A stretch of 12,455 bases of DNA, taken from contig JAATEZ010000230.1 of assembly GCA_015655485.1 (NCBI GenBank), positions 1 through 12,455 of the forward strand, given 5' to 3'. This document shows positions 1-6,366 of the stretch, one piece after another. The notes beneath the pieces are model-generated. The model ran no database searches. It saw nothing but the letters and a program-made list of their open reading frames with translations, and was not told where the DNA came from. The DNA comes from Lactobacillales bacterium. Its GTDB lineage: Bacteria; Bacillota; Bacilli; Lactobacillales; Vagococcaceae. The position numbers and the translations under genes were made by a program. Positions within the stretch are counted from its first letter, which is position 1; each line of letters starts with the position of its first letter.

Positions 1-153
1 TACTCTCCGTTGCGTTTGTTCCCGGTTTATTCCCGTCATCACATCCGCGATGGAAACTCCTTTGTCACCGGCTTGCCAGTTTCCTTCTACTTGATGTGCC
101 GAAACTGCTCCTCCCCACAGAAATCCAGCAGGCATTTTTGGAACTCTATCCAT
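1..153 (-). CDS. 6-phospho-beta-glucosidase (GH1), N-terminal 51 aa, cut by window edge
   Basis: The reverse strand reads ATG (151-153) and stays open for 51 codons to the window edge. The translation carries the GH1 N-terminal signature: FLWGGAVSAHQVEG at residues 11-24, then NWQAGDKGVSIADVMTG, which matches the F.WG.A.SA.Q.EG start of bacterial GH1 enzymes; the KG.S..D.M part is typical of phospho-beta-glucosidases. An AAAGGG box ends about 9 nt before the ATG. Family knowledge: these cytosolic enzymes hydrolyse PTS-imported cellobiose-6P or aryl-beta-glucoside-6P. The catalytic glutamates lie outside the window, so activity cannot be judged. It sits downstream of the EIIC gene on the same strand, which supports a joint beta-glucoside role, although ~720 bp separate them. 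A 6-phospho-beta-galactosidase cannot be excluded from so short a piece. Confidence 0.85.
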   Translation of the reverse strand, partial: MDRVPKMPAGFLWGGAVSAHQVEGNWQAGDKGVSIADVMTGINREQTQRRV

Positions 154-875
154 TTGTATTTTTCCCTTTCTATCGACCTTTCAAATCACTCTGTGCAACT
201 GTTTCTCATAAATAGTAGTGATTCAATCAGCTTGACGTATTCTAATTGTAATTATGAACTCGTCCGCATTAATTGGTTCCTTCTTTAGAAAATGATCAAG
301 AAAATCTTTGGTGCTAGTCTATATCTTTGCAGTTATTATAAATAATTGAAAGCCGGGTCAATGAGAGCTGGTCCAATCCCTATCACCCAAAAGGCAGAAC
401 AAACTAGCAAGCCGTTGTTCCACCCTATTTTTTGCGTACACTTTATCAATTGATTTCATCCATCATTATTATTTTTCCGACATGGCTCGTATTGAACCAA
501 AACTGTTGATAGAAATGGCTGCAATTGAAAAACCCGTCTGAATCTATTCCACCCGGTATTATAGAACTCAAGAAGTGATCAAAACTATTTACAGCTTTAT
601 TCGCAATAAGTCGCAAGGGTGATCCTTATACACGAGATCCGTTATTTAGTTCTCACAATATTGATAAAAATTTTGAAGAATCCAAGCCGATCAATGTTCC
701 TATCTATCCAAAAATCCATATATTAACTCTCAATCAGCTAACAGTTATCGTATCTTACCGGTCTTATACAGCTGCAATACTCTTTCAATAATAACTGCCG
801 TAAACTACTAAAGTGTGTAGTATGATTTGATTTTTCTAAAAATAATTCTAGAAGTCAAAAAGAAAATCAAAAAAT
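154..875. other. Spacer between the GH1 and PTS genes; possible gene debris
   Basis: This stretch of about 720 bp has no intact gene. Two open stretches without plausible starts read like coding remnants. The first is 336-455 on the minus strand, whose translation holds a hydrophobic segment (LLVCSAFWVIGIGPALIDPA), like one helix of a membrane protein. The second is 579-791 on the plus strand, about 70 codons, including SRKGDPYTRDPLFSSHNID. I recognise neither. No confident terminator follows the PTS gene; the only hairpin seen (ACTAC/GTAGT, about 804-821) is weak and lacks a U-tract. No clear promoter for the GH1 gene was found, so it may be co-transcribed with the PTS gene. Confidence 0.35.
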
Positions 876-2204
876 TTAAGCTTCTAGCTCAGCTGTCTTT
901 CTTTCTTGTTCTACCTGTTTGGCAACCACGCTATCGTTGATCTTAACAAACGGCATATAGAACAATACACCAAGAATAAAGACAACCAATTTAATTACCG
1001 GTGCTCGCCAGTCTCCGGCAGTCGCCAAAAATGAATCTAGAAACATCGGCGTTGTCCACGGCACTTGAACGACACATGGATTCATCAAGCCAATAGTTGT
1101 GGTCAACCACGCAATAAAAATACTTATGGATGGAAGTAGAATAAACGGAATAATCAAGGAAACATTGTAAACAATTGGATAACCAAATATAACTGGTTCA
1201 TTAATATTAAAAATACCTGGTAAAAATGACAGCTTAACAACATTTCTGGATGCTTTATTGCGGCTGACAATGAATGTTGCTATCAACAAGCAAAGAGTAC
1301 TACCAGAACCACCCAGCAAAGCAAAAGACTGAACCAAAGACAGATTGATAATGTTGGGAATAACATGTCCTGCATTATAGGCAGCTGTATTTTGGACAAT
1401 ATTGATAATTAGCAGTGGTTCTAAAATAGTACTGTAAATAACAGAGAAATGAATACCAAACAGCCAAAGTAAATTAGCCAGGGTGTAAATAATAAGTGTT
1501 CCTACAATACCAGTGCCTATATGCCGTAACGGTTCCTGAATAAACTTAGTAATCAAACTGATCACATTCAAGCCAGTTGTTTCATATAACACGGCTGAGA
1601 TGATAGCAAAAATTGAAAGTACTAAAATAATTGGAATTAAAACATTAAAAGAATCCCCAACTGCGGGAGGAACCTGATCGCCCAAATTGACTTTCAGAGT
1701 CTTGATACCGGAAATTTTGATAAACAGTTCCGTTGCTAGTAATCCTATTATGACCCCAGCAAACATTCCACCAGTTCCCATATTCGTATAGCTCAATACA
1801 CCGGAAATATCGCTAGCTTTTTTAGCCCCATCAGCAATAATGGAGACCGTGTTGGGCATCATTGCAACCAAGGTCGCCATGGATACCATCGCTGAAGCCA
1901 GAGGATTGGAAAATCCACGATTTTTGGCTAGAAAATAACCAATCATAGTAGCAATCATCAGGCTAGAAATGTTCAGAGTTGCGTTGGAAAGCATCGTACC
2001 CCAATATTGTACTTTTACTAGTGTATCCCCTTTGAAAATCCAAGTAAATACAGTATTGTTAAGCAGGGTTGCCAGACCGGCTAAAATATATAGAGGCATG
2101 ATCGTTGCAAAGGCATCACGCAAAGAACGCAAGTGGATTTCGTCGCCTATTTTAACAGCAACTTTGATGAAGCTTTGTCCAAATTTCGAATCTTCTAACG
2201 CCAT
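876..2204 (-). CDS. PTS lactose/cellobiose-family EIIC permease
   Basis: 442 aa, the normal length for the cellobiose/lactose EIIC family (CelB/ChbC type), which carries beta-glucosides across the membrane while they are phosphorylated by EIIB. Motifs in order: GTGGMFAGVIIGL (about residues 143-155), a QVPPAVGDSF version of the VPPAVA.SF motif (177-186), WLFGIHF (247-253), GGSGSTL (298-304), GIFNINEPVIFGYPIVYN (330-347) and VPWTTP (381-386). The His of GIH and the Glu of NEP are the substrate-contacting residues known from ChbC. About ten hydrophobic segments are visible. No EIIA or EIIB is fused or adjacent, so this is an orphan EIIC that must borrow partners. The start is supported by AGGAG 11 nt upstream. 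A cre box and promoter lie about 200-250 nt upstream, and the GH1 gene follows on the same strand. The exact sugar is not determined by sequence. Confidence 0.93.
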   Translation of the reverse strand: MALEDSKFGQSFIKVAVKIGDEIHLRSLRDAFATIMPLYILAGLATLLNNTVFTWIFKGDTLVKVQYWGTMLSNATLNISSLMIATMIGYFLAKNRGFSNPLASAMVSMATLVAMMPNTVSIIADGAKKASDISGVLSYTNMGTGGMFAGVIIGLLATELFIKISGIKTLKVNLGDQVPPAVGDSFNVLIPIILVLSIFAIISAVLYETTGLNVISLITKFIQEPLRHIGTGIVGTLIIYTLANLLWLFGIHFSVIYSTILEPLLIINIVQNTAAYNAGHVIPNIINLSLVQSFALLGGSGSTLCLLIATFIVSRNKASRNVVKLSFLPGIFNINEPVIFGYPIVYNVSLIIPFILLPSISIFIAWLTTTIGLMNPCVVQVPWTTPMFLDSFLATAGDWRAPVIKLVVFILGVLFYMPFVKINDSVVAKQVEQERKTAELEA

Positions 2205-2258
2205 ATAAGTTACATCTCCTATTCTTTTTCATTAAATATTAAATAAATAATTACTTTG

Positions 2259-2345
2259 TTAATGCACATACTTCATATGGAAAATAATCAAGCTATTTCG
2301 AAGTTGGTAACACCTTGCCGAAGCAATACAACAAAATCGAAACAT
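2259..2345 (-). CDS. Possible 28-aa leader ORF in the PTS 5' UTR
   Basis: A 28-codon ORF (starting MFRFCCIASARC, ending HMKYVH, then TAA) lies in the untranslated leader of the PTS EIIC gene. An AAGGA box sits 8 nt before its ATG, which is good spacing. Its first codons form the 5' arm of the strong leader hairpin (2290-2350), so ribosomes translating it would have to open that structure. There is no homology I recognise, and three Cys and several basic residues in so short a peptide may simply be chance. It could be a leader peptide coupling translation to leader folding, or a non-functional ORF. Confidence 0.22.
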   Translation of the reverse strand: MFRFCCIASARCYQLRNSLIIFHMKYVH

Positions 2346-2350
2346 AGCTT
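2290..2350 (-). promoter_or_regulatory. Structured leader RNA with UUCG-capped hairpin, upstream of PTS EIIC
   Basis: On the minus-strand transcript the arms AAGCTA-(TG)-TTTCGA and TCGAAA-TAGCTT pair over 12 bp with a two-base bulge. Further in, GTTG pairs with CAAC, and the tip is TTGC-TTCG-GCAA, a stable cUUCGg tetraloop. The element starts about 70 nt after the inferred transcription start and ends about 85 nt before the PTS start codon. It is not followed by a proper U-tract (TGATTATTTTCC), so it is not a standard terminator. It does not match the LicT/SacY RAT consensus well. Function unknown: attenuator, protein-binding site or mRNA stabiliser. Confidence 0.5.
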
Positions 2351-2397
2351 TATTCCTTTTTAAAAATCCTATTCGATCCTCCTTTCCATCCTTTTAA

Positions 2398-2411
2398 TGC
2401 AACCGCTTACC
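2398..2411 (-). promoter_or_regulatory. cre box (CcpA site) for the PTS gene
   Basis: The minus strand reads GGTAAGCGGTTGCA, which fits the cre consensus TGWAARCGNTWNCW at 13 of 14 positions (only the first base differs). It lies about 12-25 nt downstream of the start point inferred from the promoter at 2430-2457, a position where CcpA usually represses by blocking initiation or elongation. This fits carbon catabolite repression of beta-glucoside uptake. Confidence 0.7.
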
Positions 2412-2429
2412 ATTTCTATCAATAAATAA

Positions 2430-2457
2430 AGTATACACCAGAAATAAAATAATTCAA
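2430..2457 (-). promoter_or_regulatory. Sigma-A promoter of the PTS EIIC gene
   Basis: On the minus strand, -35 TTGAAT (2452-2457) and -10 TATACT (2430-2435) are separated by 16 bp. Both boxes match consensus at 5 of 6 or 4 of 6 positions. The inferred start near 2423 leaves a leader of about 220 nt that contains the cre box and the hairpin at 2290-2350. Confidence 0.6.
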
Positions 2458-2459
2458 TA

Positions 2460-2834
2460 CTTTTATTTTTAAATGTATATACTTTTAAAACGCGACATTG
2501 ATGTTTGTTTGAAAATTTCTCCGGATACCAGTTAGAATCTTCTTCCTTAATAGTTATAAAATATTTTCTGGAAATAACTGCTTATATCACATGAATCCGA
2601 AATAAAGCAATTCTAAAAAAAGACAAATAAAGACTAACCCATACTTAGAAACTGACCAGATCAGCTATTTTGATGTGATGCACGTATCCAATCCATACTC
2701 TCTTTAAATTATTTGGTGTCTTTACTCAAAACGAGTAGGAACCCCAAACATTTAAAGTATTGTCTTTGGATTCCGCACTTTTCGCCATCTTCATATGAGA
2801 ATTCTCATTCAACAAAGTCTTTGAGTCATCATTA
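2460..2834. other. Intergenic stretch between the PTS promoter and the reductase terminator
   Basis: About 375 bp of AT-rich DNA with no gene. The only local structure I see is a small TACTC/GAGTA inverted repeat near 2720-2740. Nothing else could be supported. Confidence 0.5.
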
Positions 2835-2863
2835 AAATAAAAAAAGAAACACCGAAGTGTTCC
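2835..2863 (-). terminator. Rho-independent terminator of the flavin-reductase operon
   Basis: Read on the minus strand, GGAACAC-TTCG-GTGTTTC forms a 7-bp stem (one G-U) closed by a UUCG tetraloop (2846-2863), followed at once by TTTTTTTATTTT (2835-2845). It lies about 130 nt after the stop codon of the FAD-binding reductase frame. The 130 nt between hold a short open stretch (about 20 codons from an internal ATG, ending GVVLN) with no good ribosome binding site, which I do not call as a gene. Confidence 0.88.
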
Positions 2864-2994
2864 TCTTTTGAGATTTAATTCAAAACAACCCCATTGACAA
2901 AGCGTTGTTCTCTAACAACATCATTTAAAATCATCGAAGACTTTCTATAAAAAACAGTTCAGCAAAATGTCTGGTATTTTTAGATCAACCGCCT

Positions 2995-4632
2995 TTATTC
3001 AGAAAAATCCTCGACTGCTTTTTTCCCGGCAATTCGGCCAAAAGTAAAGATATCCGTTAATGAATTTCCTCCCAGTCGATTTCCCGCGTGAATTCCCCCG
3101 GCAACTTCTCCTGCCGCGTATAATCCAGAAATAATCTGACCTTCTTTATCCAGCACATGTGTTTCTGTATCGATCTTCAATCCGCCCATGGTATGATGAA
3201 CTGCTGGTTTTCTTGGTGTCGCATAGAATGGGGCCACTTCTACTTTCAAGTCAAAAACCTCTTTACCAAATTCTGGATCTTTGCTAGCATCTACATAAGA
3301 ATTGTATTTTTCAACTGTGTTTTTTAAAATTTCCGGCTCGATACCGATCTCTTCTGCCAACTCTTCAATCGTTGCTGCACGGTACAAGGTTCCTGCTTCA
3401 ATCTGCTTGTCAATTTTTTCCTGGCTGGTATTATAAGCTGTTTTCTTGATTTCATCATCAGCAATCAAGTAGAATAACCCGCCATTATCAATCGCAGCCT
3501 GTGTTAGTACATCACGACTTTCGTATTCATCAACAAATCGTTTTCCCTTTTGATTGACCATCACAAAGTTTGCCGGCGGAACTTGCAATCCACTAAACAA
3601 TGCACCGGTATCCGGATCAGAAACAGGCATCATTTGCGAGAAGCCCATTCCAACTAAAGCAGCTCCAGCACTTTGTCCCAGAATAATACCGTCCCCCGTA
3701 ATAGCAGGAGAATTTGAAGTTTTAACGTCATCATCGATTTCAGTCCAATAAGTATTGTATTGTTTCAACATTTTGGTGTTCGCACCAAATCCACCAGATG
3801 CGAGAATAACTGCATTGGCATGAATCGTTACCTTTTGACCACTCAGGCCGCGACCAATGATACCGACAACTTTTCCACTATCAATGATTAATTCTTTCAC
3901 AGGGGTATCAGTGATAATTTGACCGCCATTATCTTCAACGTATCTTTTAAGTGCAGAAACAAAAGCATATCCTTCATTTTTTAATGGTTTATGACCGCGG
4001 CGCCATTTTGCTCCTACCGGCATTTCAACCTGCTCTTTATCGAATTCCACACCAATTTCTTCTAGCCATTCAACCGACTCCAGTGCTTTATCTGTCAATA
4101 TCTTAACAAGATCATATTGACCATAGATGATATTTCCTTGCAGATCTTTTCGTTTGCCGCCTAAATAGGTTTGTATCCGATGCCAGACAGCCGAATCAAA
4201 TAAGTATTCACCTTTCTCTTTCGTTTCATTTGAATAATCGGAAATCTGCTGCTTCAGTATACGAAAATCTGCTAGATATTCCTCATCAATGAGCGACTCC
4301 TCCATGTTTAACATTTCTTCCAGTGTCGCACTCTCACCAGGCAGGGCAGCAAAGGTATTTTGCCATTTAGGATCGGCCGCATTCATAGGTCCGCCAGTCC
4401 GAACGGTATTCCCTCCGATCGCTGGAAATTTTTCTACTAAAATAACATTTTTTTCTTCCTGGAGAATACTTGCACCAGCACTAAGGCCTGCTCCGCCTCC
4501 GCCAACAACAATCACATCTGTCGTATATTCAACATCTTCTGCATTTTCTGTATTGACATACTGTGGCCGTTTTCTCAAAATATCAGGATCGGCTCCGGCT
4601 AATTTAACGGCTTTTGCGACCCCATCGACCAC
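2995..4632 (-). CDS. FAD_binding_2 enoate reductase, C-terminal part of a split HcrB-like protein
   Basis: The frame is open from 4764 to the stop at 2995 (589 codons). 4632 is only the first GTG, has no ribosome binding site and falls inside the FMN_bind domain, so an independent start there is doubtful. Counting from that GTG, residues 39-53 hold the FAD dinucleotide fold (DVIVVGGGGAGLSAG). Others are GKRFVDEYESRD (363-374, with the catalytic Arg of the fumarate reductase family), HHTMGG (479-484) and HAGNRLGGNS (515-524, second substrate Arg). Where fumarate reductases have QAHPT, this protein has QMMPV (about 333-337): the carboxylate-binding His is Met. No signal peptide, heme motif or secretion signal is seen, so it acts in the cytosol. 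The best family match is the NAD(P)H-dependent reductases of hydroxycinnamates or vinylphenols (HcrB/VprA type); fumarate or urocanate reduction is less likely. It belongs with the ORF at 4765-5421 as one gene broken by a stop codon. Confidence 0.85.
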   Translation of the reverse strand: MVDGVAKAVKLAGADPDILRKRPQYVNTENAEDVEYTTDVIVVGGGGAGLSAGASILQEEKNVILVEKFPAIGGNTVRTGGPMNAADPKWQNTFAALPGESATLEEMLNMEESLIDEEYLADFRILKQQISDYSNETKEKGEYLFDSAVWHRIQTYLGGKRKDLQGNIIYGQYDLVKILTDKALESVEWLEEIGVEFDKEQVEMPVGAKWRRGHKPLKNEGYAFVSALKRYVEDNGGQIITDTPVKELIIDSGKVVGIIGRGLSGQKVTIHANAVILASGGFGANTKMLKQYNTYWTEIDDDVKTSNSPAITGDGIILGQSAGAALVGMGFSQMMPVSDPDTGALFSGLQVPPANFVMVNQKGKRFVDEYESRDVLTQAAIDNGGLFYLIADDEIKKTAYNTSQEKIDKQIEAGTLYRAATIEELAEEIGIEPEILKNTVEKYNSYVDASKDPEFGKEVFDLKVEVAPFYATPRKPAVHHTMGGLKIDTETHVLDKEGQIISGLYAAGEVAGGIHAGNRLGGNSLTDIFTFGRIAGKKAVEDFSE

Positions 4633-4767
4633 GCCATTACTTGTGACAGAGGCTCCGGAAATTATATCGATATTTAGTGTCTGTCCATCAATGATTTCTT
4701 TAGGGATGCGAGTAAATACAACATCGGCGATTCCTTCTGTTTCACCGGATGTGTCAATATCAATTTA
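4633..4767 (-). other. In-frame TAA and orphaned half of the FMN_bind domain with flavinylation motif
   Basis: The upstream frame ends ...SSDRIE then TAA (4765-4767). The very next codon continues the same frame as IDIDTSGETEGIADVVF, then DIISGASVTSNG and the FAD domain. An FMN_bind domain normally runs unbroken through exactly this point. The flavinylation motif D..SGAS (4648-4668) fits the ApbE target consensus Dxx[ST]GA[TS], with Ser as acceptor. Between the TAA and the GTG at 4632 there is no ATG, GTG or TTG, so no restart can include the flavinylation site. One base change (AAA, GAA or CAA to TAA) would explain the break. Confidence 0.85.
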
Positions 4768-5421
4768 TTCAATACGATCACTTGATAAAGTTACGACCAT
4801 TGGCAAATCGCCATTATGGCCCAAAGTAGTAACCGTATATCTGCCAGGCTCAAAGTTCACCTCTTCCGGTATATTTAAGATATTAACAACTTCTGTAAAG
4901 CGAATAAACTTTCTAAAGCAGCTTTCTAAAAAATCGACGGTTCGCTCCTCTTTTAAATTACCCTCTTCATCAAATGCTTCCTGCGCTCTCCCTAAAAGAA
5001 ATTCATTTCCCGGCATAACAGTCGCGTTTACCCCGGGAGCATCTAAAATTTGACGTAAATGCAGCTGGGCGCGAGAGGATCCTTGAACATCATATGAAGC
5101 ACCAATGATCATCACTGGTTTTCCATCAAGAGGATGAATATTAAAGGACAACCATTCAATAATGCTTTTTAATGCTGAAGGGATCGAATGATTGTGTTCA
5201 GGAGTCGCGATGATCACACCATCTGCTTCCGATATTTTTTTGTTGAAAAACTGAATCACACTACTAGCTGTTTGGTCATTTGTTTCATTAAACATTGGTA
5301 CATCTTTTATCTCTAAGATCTCAATTTCAGCCAGACCGCTAAAATTTTTTTTCATAAATTGGGTCAATAGACGGTTATATGATTTATTTGCATTTGTACC
5401 GATAATTCCTACAAATTTCAT
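4765..5421 (-). CDS. FMN reductase domain plus start of FMN_bind: N-terminal part of a split HcrB-like protein
   Basis: 218 aa. Residues 1-180 are a flavodoxin-like NADPH-dependent FMN reductase domain: GTNANKSYNRLL (phosphate-binding loop, residues 8-19), ATPEHNHSIPSALKSIIEWL (about 75-94) and GASYDVQGSSRAQLHLRQIL. It is clearly paralogous to the product of 5444-6049. After a linker, PGRYTVTTLGHNGDLPMVVT begins an FMN_bind domain, which is cut after SSDRIE by TAA. The start is secured by AGAGGAG 9 nt upstream, and it begins 22 bp after the preceding gene, so the two are one operon. Family knowledge: fused FMN_red-FMN_bind-FAD_binding_2 proteins of about 800 aa pass NAD(P)H electrons through covalent FMN to FAD. 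Here the joined frame (2995-5421) is 809 codons including both stops, so the length fits exactly. The fragment alone could still be a soluble flavin reductase. Confidence 0.88.
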   Translation of the reverse strand: MKFVGIIGTNANKSYNRLLTQFMKKNFSGLAEIEILEIKDVPMFNETNDQTASSVIQFFNKKISEADGVIIATPEHNHSIPSALKSIIEWLSFNIHPLDGKPVMIIGASYDVQGSSRAQLHLRQILDAPGVNATVMPGNEFLLGRAQEAFDEEGNLKEERTVDFLESCFRKFIRFTEVVNILNIPEEVNFEPGRYTVTTLGHNGDLPMVVTLSSDRIE

Positions 5422-5443
5422 TGATTAGGCTCCTCTCTTGAAA

Positions 5444-6049
5444 CTAAATCTGTTCCCATGAAAATTTTTTATGATGTTCCTTAATTGTTCTGCGTTCTTT
5501 CGCTAATTGATTAGTCCTCTCTACAAACGACAAGAATTCTCCAAAGACTTCTTTCAATTCTGCTATTTTATCTTGATCAATCAAATGGCCCTGCTCATCA
5601 AAAGCCTGTAAGGAATGTCCGAGTAAAAATTCAGAGCTCGGCATGATACGCGCCTTTATTTCAGGCGAATCAAGAATTTGCCGCAGATGCGACTGCGCTC
5701 TTGAAGAACCTAAAGCGCCATGCGAAGCACCCGTAATCATCACTGGTTTGTCGATCAGCGGCCGCGTTGTGTAAGACAGCCATTCAAGAACACTTTTCAG
5801 CGCCGCGGGTACAGAGTGATCATATTCTGGTGTACTGATGATCACACCATCTGCTTGTCCGATTTTTTCGGATAATTCCTTAATCCCGATTGGAGCTGTT
5901 TTATCTTCCGGCTCATTAAAAGCCGGCAAGTTTTTTATTTCACAAATTTCAATATCGGCTCTGTCTGAAAAGTATTTTTGGATAAATTGTAATAATTTGC
6001 GATTTGTTGACTGGTTCGAATTGGTTCCAACTATTCCAATAAGTTTCAT
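5444..6049 (-). CDS. NAD(P)H-dependent FMN reductase family protein (HcrA-like)
   Basis: 201 aa flavodoxin-like FMN_red protein. Motifs: GTNSNQSTNRKLL (residues 8-20, FMN phosphate loop), STPEYDHSVPAALKSVLEWL (about 72-91, isoalloxazine-binding loop) and GASHGALGSSRAQSHLRQIL. The C-terminal ~25 residues are basic and extend beyond the domain. It is first in the operon, 22 bp before the split reductase gene, and visibly similar to that gene's N-terminal domain along its full length, so the pair arose by duplication. The start has GAAAGGATG upstream. In the L. plantarum hydroxycinnamate system a small flavin reductase (HcrA) precedes the large subunit in the same way; assignment to that role is an inference from layout. 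It could also be a general azo- or chromate-type reductase. Confidence 0.88.
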   Translation of the reverse strand: MKLIGIVGTNSNQSTNRKLLQFIQKYFSDRADIEICEIKNLPAFNEPEDKTAPIGIKELSEKIGQADGVIISTPEYDHSVPAALKSVLEWLSYTTRPLIDKPVMITGASHGALGSSRAQSHLRQILDSPEIKARIMPSSEFLLGHSLQAFDEQGHLIDQDKIAELKEVFGEFLSFVERTNQLAKERRTIKEHHKKFSWEQI

Positions 6050-6150
6050 TTGTAAAACATCCTTTCAAAATTCATGTGATTTTGTGATCAAAAATAGCTA
6101 TTAAACTCATTTGAAGATAACTACCGTCGGCATTGTTAAATAAATTTAGG

Positions 6151-6179
6151 ATCATAACTTTCCAGTGATTTCTTTTACA
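6151..6179 (-). promoter_or_regulatory. Candidate promoter of the flavin-reductase operon
   Basis: On the minus strand, -10 TATGAT (6151-6156) is 17 bp from a poor -35 TGTAAA (6174-6179). A weak -35 overlapped by a dyad (6177-6189) is the usual picture for a LysR-activated promoter. An alternative lies further upstream (TTGTAG ... TATACA, around 6260-6285). The 5' UTR would be about 95 nt. Confidence 0.4.
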
Positions 6180-6189
6180 CTATGAGTGT
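6174..6189. promoter_or_regulatory. Dyad ACACT-ATG-AGTGT, candidate LysR operator
   Basis: A perfect 5-bp inverted repeat with a 3-bp centre (6177-6189) overlaps the inferred -35 of the reductase promoter. The longer word TTTACACTA (6174-6182) recurs in opposite orientation at 6267-6275 (TAGTGTAAA), 93 bp away in the same divergent spacer and upstream of the regulator promoter. Two related sites in one divergent region fit a LysR protein that activates the operon and controls itself. Confidence 0.4.
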
Positions 6190-6200
6190 TTGCGCTTTGA
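6187..6200 (-). promoter_or_regulatory. Possible cre-like box
   Basis: The minus strand reads TCAAAGCGCAAACA, which fits 12 of 14 positions of TGWAARCGNTWNCW but misses the conserved second G. It adjoins the dyad upstream of the reductase operon promoter. It would place the operon under carbon catabolite control, but the match is imperfect. Confidence 0.28.
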
Positions 6201-6328
6201 ATAGATCATTCAGAAAAGCTGTTGCCTGATAATTAAAGCTTTTATCTCCTATTTAATGTATAGTATTAGTGTAAAGTCTACAACCAGAATTGTGAAATAC
6301 TTATTTAACTATTGATTGATAAGTAATT

Positions 6329-6337
6329 TGTTATAAT
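6329..6337 (+). promoter_or_regulatory. Extended -10 promoter of the LysR gene
   Basis: TGTTATAAT is a perfect extended -10 (TGnTATAAT). No good -35 is present at 16-18 bp, which extended -10 promoters tolerate. The start would be near 6344, about 23 nt before the ATG at 6367. Confidence 0.6.
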
Positions 6338-6366
6338 AAACCTATAAAATATTGGGATGGATGATA

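Noticed and set aside
10..288. 92-codon plus-strand frame at the window start
   Set aside because: Antisense to the clear GH1 N-terminus, which explains its first half.
2290..2350. LicT/SacY-type RAT antiterminator
   Set aside because: The loop region vaguely resembles a RAT (GATT...GGCAAGG...ACC) but spacing and conserved bases differ, and no overlapping terminator follows.
2879..2960. Short frame ending GVVLN after the reductase stop
   Set aside because: About 20 codons from an ATG without a ribosome binding site; nothing recognisable.
4632..4632. GTG 4632 as a genuine independent start of the FAD reductase
   Set aside because: No Shine-Dalgarno, and it lies within the FMN_bind domain; kept only as the conventional ORF boundary.
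4289..5053. 254-codon plus-strand frame
   Set aside because: It lies antisense to the reductase domains, has no ribosome binding site and a Ser/Pro-rich composition typical of the shadow of a coding strand.
2995..5421. Annotation as a respiratory fumarate reductase or secreted flavocytochrome c
   Set aside because: No signal peptide, no heme-binding CXXCH, and the HPT His is absent; the fused NAD(P)H-FMN reductase domain indicates a cytosolic NAD(P)H-dependent enzyme.
6050..6351. FMN riboswitch upstream of the flavin genes
   Set aside because: The leader lacks the conserved RFN-element segments; only dyads and promoter boxes are visible.
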